Shown here piece after piece: positions 18,630-26,000 of a stretch of 26,000 nt of DNA. The translations under genes and the position numbers were made by a program. Numbering within the stretch: position 1 is the stretch's first letter; every line of letters starts with the position of its first letter. The notes under the pieces are model-generated. The model did no database searches. It was given only the letters and a program-made list of their open reading frames with translations, and was not told the origin of the DNA. The stretch lies in NCBI GenBank assembly GCA_012295275.1, contig CM022671.1, positions 34,150,683 to 34,176,682 on the forward strand, in the 5' to 3' direction. This DNA is from Chrysomallon squamiferum. Taxonomy: Eukaryota; Mollusca; Gastropoda; Neomphalida; Peltospiridae.

Positions 18630-18902
18630 TTTGTGTGTCTTATCTCCACCGAAGGCAGTGCACGTTTTCTGTCAATATATACGATGGTAAATGGTTTGTT
18701 GATGGAGATGTTTGCACCTCCCTCAATCACACGCTTTTCACTGGACGCCAAACTGAAACGTTACCGGATTGTCTCGGCTAAACACCGGCTCATTAATCAG
18801 CGCTGTCCGAGATTACATTACAACAGAACACAGAAAAGTGAACACGTGTCGTTTTTCAGTTTAAATCTGAGCGAGTTAATTTTAGTCTACTTGTTTGTTT
18901 AA
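18630..18902. promoter_or_regulatory. High-complexity patch, possible regulatory element
   Basis: A sharply bounded, non-repetitive patch of moderate GC. It includes CACGTG (18843-18848, E-box), CATTAATCAGCGCTG (18791-18805, homeodomain plus palindromic AGCGCT) and GATTACATTAC. It also holds an 89-codon + strand frame (18633-18902) with no recognisable domain and no homology I can name. I favour a cis-element or old exon remnant over a gene. Confidence 0.3.
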
Positions 18903-19242
18903 AAATCTGAATATAATATATAAATATATGAACAAATTGTGTAATTCTAATCGAATAATGTTTTATTTAATGCTGAATGAATTTTTGAATATTAATTAGT
19001 TAATTAATTAATGAAATTATTTTATTTTTAAATTAAATTTAATATCTGAAATTAAGAATATGAATTTAATTAAACAGTAATTTTTTAAACATACCATAAC
19101 TTAGAATAAATAATATACCTTTAATGAAAATAATTTATTTATAAGATAATTTTAAATATCTGTTTCTTTTATTAATTTTTATAGCTTTGATAACATGCAT
19201 TTAATAATTGGTTGAATATTAAATAATAATGACAAAGACATA

Positions 19243-19293
19243 TTTCTTTCTTTCTTATTTGTTTGTTTGTTTGTTTATTTATTTATTTATTTA
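19243..19293 (+). repeat. (TTTC)n(TTTG)n(TTTA)n stepping repeat
   Basis: Three adjacent tetranucleotide blocks that differ only in the last base of the unit. Confidence 0.95.
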
Positions 19294-19568
19294 AGAGTAG
19301 TAAAAACACACACCCACAAAAAAAACCCCATCTATTTATAAATCTATAAATCAATAAAAATAATAATAATAAAAACAACAACCCCAAAACCCAGTAACAA
19401 CAAACAAATAACAAAACCCAAAGCAAACAACAATAATGAGACAAAAAGATATTATTGCTATTGTTGTACGTATTTGTTATTTAAATTCAGATAAATATCT
19501 TGACAATGTTTCAGTAGTTCATAATATAAACAATTTAAAATAATTATTATTACTTTTTTATTCACAAG

Positions 19569-19593
19569 AAAAAAAAAAAAAAAAAAAAAAAAA
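19569..19593 (+). repeat. poly(A) tract, 25 nt
   Basis: Uninterrupted A run. Confidence 0.95.
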
Positions 19594-20196
19594 GATAAAT
19601 AAATAAAATGAAATAATTAAAAATAATACTCCATTAAGAAATCCTGAAAAAAAGAAGGTAATTTCATCATCAAAATATAAATATATATACATATTTTCAG
19701 TAAATATAAATAACAATTTATTATTTTCTGATTATTTTGTATGAATACATTTTTACTGTTACTGAGATATAAATATTTGCTTTTGTTCAAAATTGTATGT
19801 GTTCAAATTTAAGAGAACTTATATTTTTATGAACGCTGTTAAACATTTTATAAATTTATGAATAATGTATAACAATGATTATGTTTTAGACGGTGGTATT
19901 TACTTTTTAATTTATAACTTAATTATTTAATATCTTTCTCGTTCTTCTTCTTCTTCTTTTTTTTTTTTATCAATTCTAAATATAAAATTTCTTTCTTTCT
20001 TATATATTCTCACAGATTAGTTCTATGTCATTATTGTAGAAATATATTTTTGAAATACTTTTTCCGTTGTTTTAAAAATCTTCATATTACATCTTTGTTA
20101 TGGATTAGTATATAACGTTATTAGTCACGAAATTTGTTTTTATTCTGAAAGTAAAGTTTGTCTGTTTATGATATTTTAAACTTTATATAGATTTCT

Positions 20197-20198
20197 CA

Positions 20199-20268
<70 letters not shown>
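20197..20268 (+). repeat. (AAT)n microsatellite
   Basis: More than 20 AAT units, ending in AAC units. Confidence 0.95.
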
Positions 20269-20269
<1 letters not shown>

Positions 20270-20465
20270 CAATAAAATTAAATAAATAATTAAATAATTA
20301 AATAAATAAATAAATCTAGAAACATAATTTTATGATTTTGATTTAAAAAAAAAAATTAATAAAAATACATAAATAAATTAAAAAAAGAACCCACATAATT
20401 ATGAAAGGACAAAAATCTGACATTACTAAGAAAATTTTATTTTAAATATGTTGTTGCATAAATTA

Positions 20466-20600
20466 GAAAAAAAAAAAAATAATAATAACAATAATAATAA
20501 TAATAATAATAACAACAATAAAAGACAAAACCCCGACAAACAAACAACACAACAGCAAACAAAAAAAAAAAAAAAAAAAAAAAAAATAATAATAATAAAA
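20466..20600 (+). repeat. A-rich compound repeat (A)n(AAT)n(AAC)n
   Basis: AAT/AAC block at 20479-20520, then a 25-nt A run at 20562-20586 and further AAT units. Poly-Asn and poly-Phe frames are artefacts. Confidence 0.95.
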
Positions 20601-20882
20601 AAATTAACACTAAAAACAGTAACAAAAAATAAAATCAACAGAATTAAAAGTAGCAATACGCGTATAATTATTTTTTATTTTTAAATATTTAATTTAATTT
20701 AATTTTATTAATTTTTTTCATAACGTTCTCGATTTTATTTTATTTTATTTATATAAAAATGCATCTTATTATTATTATTCAGATCTTTAGTTGAAATAAA
20801 GATTATTATGGGCCGTCGAATATGTGACGCACAGAATAAAGATGAATAATAAAATCGTGGAAGACATAAACCATGACAATTA

Positions 20883-20885
<3 letters not shown>

Positions 20886-20933
<48 letters not shown>
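20886..20933 (+). repeat. (TG)n microsatellite, about 48 nt
   Basis: Pure dinucleotide run. Confidence 0.97.
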
Positions 20934-21029
20934 CATTAGAATAGTTTAAATAATTATTTAGTATTGTTCCATTTGTGAGCTACTGAATATTTATTGGTGC
21001 AAAAACGTTCTTTCATATTCAACATTAAG

Positions 21030-21090
21030 AATAAAATACATAAATAAATAAATATCAAATAAATAATAATAAATGTATAAATAAATTACA

Positions 21091-21151
<61 letters not shown>

Positions 21152-21158
21152 GAATGAA

Positions 21159-21201
<43 letters not shown>

Positions 21202-21202
21202 A
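21030..21202 (+). repeat. (AAAT)n(AAT)n(AAAT)n compound microsatellite
   Basis: An AAT core (21091-21150) lies between AAAT blocks. The second AAAT block is a long, almost pure run. Confidence 0.95.
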
Positions 21203-22480
21203 TTTCGTTGTGCAATATTTAGTTGCTATATGTTAAACTGTGCTGTTCACTAAGTTTTACTAAATATAAATAACTATATCATAAAATAATAAAAGATTAA
21301 ACCGAATAAAGTTTCCGAAACTACTACATTCTGTAATAAACATTTTTTTATTAGACTACAATATTTTTATTAAGTGATAGGAATATTAAATAATTTAACT
21401 TATTAGATACATATGTAAATGTAATAAATTAAGAAAACATTATTTACGTTGGTAATTAAATCCTGCAAGTAATTTTTACGTCCGAAAAATAAAGTTAAAT
21501 TCAACGACTGCAAAAAAATCGATGACCTACAACAAAATCAACGACATCGGCAACGACGGTCTTCCAGACAACAGCAACAACAACAACAACAATAATTTAC
21601 TTTGAGCTAAGATAAAGAATATGTACATATTAATCATAAATATTAACTACATATTTAGCTAAAATATAAACACATCACAACAAAATTTCATATATTTCTT
21701 TCACTTATATTTATTTCTGGGTTTTGTTTTATGTACAAATTAATAAAAGCACATTACAAGTATAGTTATATACAAGAAGTATAAAATTAATACAAAATTA
21801 ATTAAAGCAAATAATTTTATTTACAAAACAGGAGGTCTGTTCATCATTGTATATGCACGAGAATTCGATATAAGAATTCAATACTATATTATTTGAAATA
21901 AACTTTTATTAACCAAACCTTCCCTTCTATTATGTGAAATAATATTTTATACACGGTTTCATTTATCAAAACTCTACAATGTTGTTTAGAACTATTAGTT
22001 TAAAAGAAAAGAAGAAGAAGAAAAAGAAGAAGAAGAAAGAAATAAAGAAAGAAAAATAAATAAAAGAAAAAAGAAAGAACAAGGGGAGAATTATAATAAA
22101 TCTCGCCAAAGTTTTTAATTTTTTTTTTCTTTTCATTTATGTTTAAGCATTTACTTTTTATAAAAATAATTATACACTGTTAATTTTTTTCCTTAAACCA
22201 CTTCAAAATGTAAAATATATAAATAAATAATTATAAATATATATATAAAAAAATGATAATGAAAAAATAAAATACAAGTAAATAAATAAATAATTATATA
22301 TATAAATAATAACGAAAAAAATAAATAAAAATAATAATAAATACAAGTAAATAAATAAATAAATAAATAAATAAGCCTCATTTTGAATGTCACCTGGATT
22401 TGTTAAATTAGGTAAAACAGTTATCTGTCACAAATTCCATAATAAAAGTTTATCAAGGTTGTCGTCTGCTTTTTTTTCTC
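21203..22480. other. AT-rich spacer without gene
   Basis: It includes a short higher-complexity stretch (21500-21600, with CGACATCGGCAACGACGG and AAC units), GAA-rich 22007-22080 and AAAT-rich 22215-22373. No gene is recognised. Confidence 0.55.
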
Positions 22481-22489
22481 TCTTTCTCT

Positions 22490-22740
22490 CTCACTTCAGT
22501 TGCGCGCCATTCAGACTGCACGCGCTCCTAACGAGACGAGACGAAGCAGATCGTTAATGTTTCAAGTAGCACCGCAGACACTTCGGCCTCTTCCACAGGA
22601 AAACGAGATCAGTTTCAAAACACGGAAGTCGTCTGCTATAAAGTCGGCTGCACGAGAGAGGGCGCTGAGTAGTTTCTGCAAAAACAAACACGCCACCTGG
22701 TGTTATGAAATTGATATAATTGAAATGCGTTTGAAGTAAC
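22490..22740. promoter_or_regulatory. CpG-rich patch with CTCF-like, ETS and TATA-like motifs
   Basis: This patch is sharply set off from AT-rich flanks. It contains TGCGCGCC (22501-22508), CGGAAGT (22623-22629, ETS), TATAAAG (22637-22643), AGAGGGCGCT (22657-22666, matching the 3' half of the CTCF consensus) and CGCCACCTGGTG (22691-22702, a good CTCF core on the minus strand). Open frames on both strands are short and unrecognised. It could be a promoter of an unseen transcript or an insulator/enhancer. Confidence 0.4.
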
Positions 22741-22862
22741 ATGATAAATAATCAGTTTTCGATATTCTGGCAACGGAGGATTAATTCAGGTGAATGTAAC
22801 GGAAAATAAAACGAAATAATACGTTTACTTACGAAAATAATAGGAAATTAAAATAAAGTTTT

Positions 22863-22977
22863 AGGAATAGTAGTAAAAGTAGTAGTAGTTGTAGTAGCAG
22901 TAGTAGCGGCAGTAGAAGATGTAGTAGCAGTGGTAGTAGTTGTAGTAGAAGCAGTAGAAGAAGAAGTATTAGCAGTG
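22863..22977 (+). repeat. (AGT)n-type degenerate trinucleotide repeat
   Basis: AGT/GTA units with TTG, GCA, GAA and GCG substitutions over about 115 bp, far more interrupted than neighbouring repeats and so probably older. Confidence 0.9.
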
Positions 22978-23029
22978 ATAAATTTATGATATTTATGTTA
23001 AAGTTGATAATAATACGACATCAGCAACC

Positions 23030-23092
23030 GAAGAAGAAGAAGAAGAAGAAGAAGAAGAAATTGAAAACAACAACAACAACAACAACAACAAC

Positions 23093-23124
<32 letters not shown>

Positions 23125-23199
23125 GTAGTAGTAAGTAACAACAACAACAACAATAATAATAATAAGAAGAAGAAGAAGAAGAAGAAGACGACGAAGAAG
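23030..23199 (+). repeat. Multi-block trinucleotide array GAA-CAA-AAT-AGT-AAC-AAT-GAA
   Basis: Blocks: GAA 23030-23059, CAA 23067-23093, AAT 23093-23123, AGT 23124-23133, AAC 23136-23152, AAT 23153-23164, GAA with GACGAC 23165-23199. GAA tracts sit at both ends. Confidence 0.95.
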
Positions 23200-23465
23200 T
23201 TTGTTTTGAAATATAATTAGATATAGTCAAACATTACGAAATAAAACAAAGATATAACGTTATATTTACATCATTCGTCTGTCTGTGATATCTCTAACAG
23301 TTAATATTATACATTAATTTAAAAGTAATATAAAAATAAGAAAATGTAATTTTTTGGTTGTTGTTGTTTTATTGATTGTTTACATCCTTATTTATTTATT
23401 TATTTTAAAATGTATTCTCTATACAATTTTCTTTAATTTTACAATAAATTTACTATACCTTACAT

Positions 23466-23502
23466 TGTTATTATTACTATTACTATTATAATTATAATTA
23501 TA

Positions 23503-23559
<57 letters not shown>

Positions 23560-23582
23560 TTTATTGCTGTTATTGTTATTTT
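23466..23582 (+). repeat. (ATT)n microsatellite
   Basis: ATT with ACT and TAA interruptions at the start, pure in the middle, TTG variants at the end. Confidence 0.95.
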
Positions 23583-24131
23583 AATATTATGTTATATCAA
23601 TTATTTATTTACGTATAATAATGTTTTTATACTAACGTTCTATTTAAAAATTTAATCTGCTCAGACAATATTAATTTTAAAATTTCTTTTAAAGGCTAAC
23701 CTTTTATATAAAAAAATAAAAATATACTAACACGTAATATATTAATACATAAATAAATTTCAGTATTTTCTAACTAATTACCGTTAATATACTAATTCAA
23801 AGTTCATTTTATGTGGTTTTTTTGTTTAATTTGTTTTCTTTCTTTCAGATTTAAAATATTCTTTCTTGCAGTTTTAACTGAGGTATAGATTATAATTATT
23901 TCAACAAAATCATTTAGTAGATGAATAAATAAACAAATAAACAAGAAAATATATATTTGAGTTAAATATTTTCCTTAAATTCTTCAGTATATTTAAATTT
24001 CGCGTTTCTAACATATCAACTTTTATTTAAGATTAAATAAAAAAATTAAACAATAATAATAATAATAAATAAATAAAGAGTGAATATTTCTTATTAAATA
24101 ATATTTCGAAACAAAATAATTAGAATAACTG

Positions 24132-24210
24132 AAATAAAATAAAATAAAATAAAATAAAATAAAATAAAATGTAATAAAATAAAATAAAATAAAATAAAAT
24201 AATAAAATAT
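24132..24210 (+). repeat. (AAAAT)n pentanucleotide repeat
   Basis: About 15 units, with one GT interruption near 24171. Confidence 0.95.
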
Positions 24211-24938
24211 AAGTTAATTTATAATAATTAAAATAATGAAATTTTAAAAAACAACGAAAAAAAGAAGAACTAAATGAAAGAAAAAAGCTTAATGAATATG
24301 GAAATACAAAGCAAACTGTAAATGAATGTTTAATTGTTTAAAATTTACTTTTTAAAAAGGTTATGAATAATATAATAAAATTAGTTTTGTTTCAAAGATA
24401 ATTTTTGTTTTTATATTTTAATTTTCAATTTAAAATGATTATTTTGTTCACATCGTTTTTCGAGTAGAAAATATGTTTGAAACAAACAAACAAAACAAAC
24501 AATAAATAAATAAATTAACAAAATATTAAGTTATTTAATTCAGTTATTATTCTTATTCATATTTATTTTTGAAAATCCTTGTATTTATAAATATTAAGTA
24601 TCTACACAAATATCTATAGTATTATAATTACAGTATACTTTAAGTAATTTTTTCTATGTAGTATGTTTGTTATATTAAATATGATATTTCAATATACTAA
24701 TATAAATTGTTTTTGAAATATCTAAGCACATATTTATAGTTTTATATTGTATTTTTAAAATAAAATATTTTATAATTTTATATTTTTAAATATTTAAATT
24801 GACTTTAAAAAAGAAGAAAAGAAACCATTTTTTTTAACATATAATTTAGTAGCTTACATTTCTTATTTAATCGGCTAACTGATAATTTCATATTTTAACT
24901 GTAAAATAATCTGTGCTTTCAAATCGCATCTTCTAAGC

Positions 24939-24969
24939 ATTTAATTGTATGTGTAATATACAATTAAAT
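24939..24969 (+). repeat. Perfect 12-bp inverted repeat, 7-nt loop
   Basis: ATTTAATTGTAT (24939-24950), loop GTGTAAT, ATACAATTAAAT (24958-24969). Confidence 0.8.
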
Positions 24970-24990
24970 ATATGTCAAATATTTATTAAG

Positions 24991-25013
24991 AATATATATA
25001 TATATATATATAT
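24991..25013 (+). repeat. (AT)n microsatellite
   Basis: About 11 AT units. Confidence 0.95.
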
Positions 25014-25289
25014 TTCATATAGTACGTTTTTAATTAATTTTATATATTTAATTAATAAATTATTATTTCAAAAATAATATTTAAAAAAAATAAAAAATCA
25101 TATATATTTCTATTAATTAATAATGAATTAATGCAAAATATATGACAGGCGCGTGCATAACATCATAATCATTTTTTCAAATATTTGGTTTAACAGGCGT
25201 ACTCACAATCTCATATTTTCAAATATGTAATCAGACGTATAAACAGTTTCATATCGTATTGTTTCACGTAATGTATGAGGTGATAATTT

Positions 25290-25500
25290 GATAAAGTCAA
25301 CACCGACAGACGACCACGCATACGACGGTGACGACGTCCTGCGGCGAGGTTTCGTGTTTGGCGACGCCTAAAACATTTCTAAGAGCGAGCGCTCACCCGC
25401 CGTTCAAGTTATGTCGAGGGTTTGTCAAAACGACGGACTCCCGGGAAACGTGCAGGGTTTGTCAAAACGACGGTGTGTGGGAAACGTGCAGTTGTGTCGT
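25290..25500. promoter_or_regulatory. CpG-rich patch with tandem 36-37 bp duplication
   Basis: The densest CpG stretch in the window, with repeated ACGACG motifs, GGCGACGCC and GAGCGAGCGCTC. GGGTTTGTCAAAACGACGG begins at 25418 and again at 25455, and each copy ends GGGAAACGTGCA (25454, 25490). It abuts the GT satellite. It could be regulatory or part of a larger tandem array beyond the window. Confidence 0.35.
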
Positions 25501-25507
25501 GTGTGCT

Positions 25508-25557
25508 CTGTGTGTGTGTGATAACAAATGTGTGTGTCTGTGTGTGTGTGTGTGTGT

Positions 25558-25604
<47 letters not shown>

Positions 25605-25875
25605 TCTGTGTCTGTCTGTGTGTGTGTCTGTGTGTGTGTCTGTGTGTGTGTATGTTTGTTTGTGTCTGTATCTGTGTGTGTGTGTCTCTGTGTGTGTGTG
25701 TGTCTGTCTGTGTGTGTGTCTGTGTGTGTGTCTGTGTGTGTGTGTTTGTTTGTGTCTGTGTGTGTGTGTGTGTGTGTGTCTGTGTGTTTGTGTGTCTGTC
25801 TGTGTGTGTCTCTGTGTGTGTGTGTCTGTGTGTGTGTCTGTGCGTCTCTGTGTGTGTGTGTGTCTGTGTGTGTGA
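25508..25875 (+). repeat. (GT)n satellite with interspersed TCTG units
   Basis: About 370 nt of TGTG broken quasi-regularly by TCTG and TTTG. Long Cys-Val frames on + and Thr-His frames on - are artefacts. Confidence 0.97.
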
Positions 25876-26000
25876 GTATATTGTATTGCATTGTATTGTA
25901 TTGTATTGCATTGCCTTATATTGTATTGTATTATGTTGCAGTGTATTGTATTATATCGAATTATATTGTATAATATTGTATTGCATTTTATTATACTGAA
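25876..26000 (+). repeat. (ATTGT)n pentanucleotide repeat, runs off window
   Basis: ATTGT units with C and A variants (ATTGC, ATTAT) from about 25880 to the last base. The true extent is unknown. Confidence 0.92.

Larger units (their letters stand above)
18903..20190. other. AT-rich spacer without gene
   Basis: It holds TTTC/TTTG/TTTA stepping repeats (19243-19293), poly(A) 19569-19593, a CTT run near 19945 and otherwise very AT-rich DNA. Nothing coding is seen. Confidence 0.6.
23200..25290. other. Very AT-rich spacer without gene
   Basis: It holds ATT (23466-23582), AAAAT (24132-24210) and AT (24991-25013) repeats, the 24939-24969 hairpin and a weak diverged direct repeat around ACAGGCG (25146-25240). 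No coding potential is seen. Confidence 0.6.

Noticed and set aside
22500-22742. 79-codon + strand and 62-codon - strand open frames
   Set aside because: Both overlap one CpG patch, lack known motifs and have no splice or start context; regulatory DNA is the simpler reading.
25328-25999. Long Cys-Val-rich open frame (223 codons) and Thr-His frames on the other strand
   Set aside because: Almost entirely translated GT/CA satellite; no domain and no splice context.

Overview
The window is eukaryotic and nuclear: very AT-rich, intron-containing, and saturated with microsatellites and homopolymer tracts. The one gene that can be recognised is the 3' end of a forkhead-P (FoxP) transcription factor on the + strand. 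Dense compound repeats (ATT, AAAT, TG/AG, GAA/CAA/AAT) plus a protostome-like single-gene FoxP tail suggest a lophotrochozoan, most likely a mollusc. A cephalopod or gastropod would fit, but the species cannot be fixed from this sequence.

Layout. 1-3104 is the distal part of a FoxP intron, mostly low-complexity T-rich DNA with one weak tRNA-like fragment. Three coding exons follow: 3105-3171 (or 3225), 4223-4362 and 4777-5080. Their splice phases agree (0, then 2) and they read through to a TGA at 5078-5080. They encode the region after the forkhead domain: the Y..TLNASL segment, a serine/asparagine-rich linker, a VKREP SUMO-consensus site equivalent to vertebrate FOXP VKEEP, and a long acidic, Met-rich tail ending in an amphipathic helix. 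The forkhead, zinc-finger and leucine-zipper exons lie upstream of the window. The first exon has two in-phase donor sites 54 nt apart, which would add or skip 18 residues.

From 5081 the sequence is AU-rich 3' UTR with several AATAAA signals. The nearest convincing one (6669-6674) overlaps a Pumilio-type site. The + strand stays visibly T-rich until about 12.9 kb and then becomes A-rich, so a much longer 3' UTR isoform ending at signals near 13.5-13.8 kb is possible. This interval also holds an RFX X-box-like site, a 26-bp minisatellite and a short inverted-repeat element with TA flanks that looks like a MITE.

From 13.7 kb to the end I find no supportable protein gene. The region is microsatellite-rich intergenic DNA (or intron of something unseen) broken by a few short CpG-containing, high-complexity patches: 14.40-14.62, 15.03-15.28, 15.66-15.97, 16.42-16.72, 18.63-18.90, 22.49-22.74 and 25.29-25.50 kb. 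These are the best regulatory-element candidates. Two of them share a 12-mer combining an OTX-type GGATTA and a GATA site; one carries SP/KLF and NRF1-like sites; one carries a CTCF-like site pair with ETS and TATA-like motifs. Other items are a strictly 31-bp minisatellite, a near mirror-ordered trinucleotide cluster, a perfect 12-bp hairpin, a 36-37 bp tandem duplication and a terminal GT/ATTGT satellite. I found no clear evidence of an undescribed protein system.
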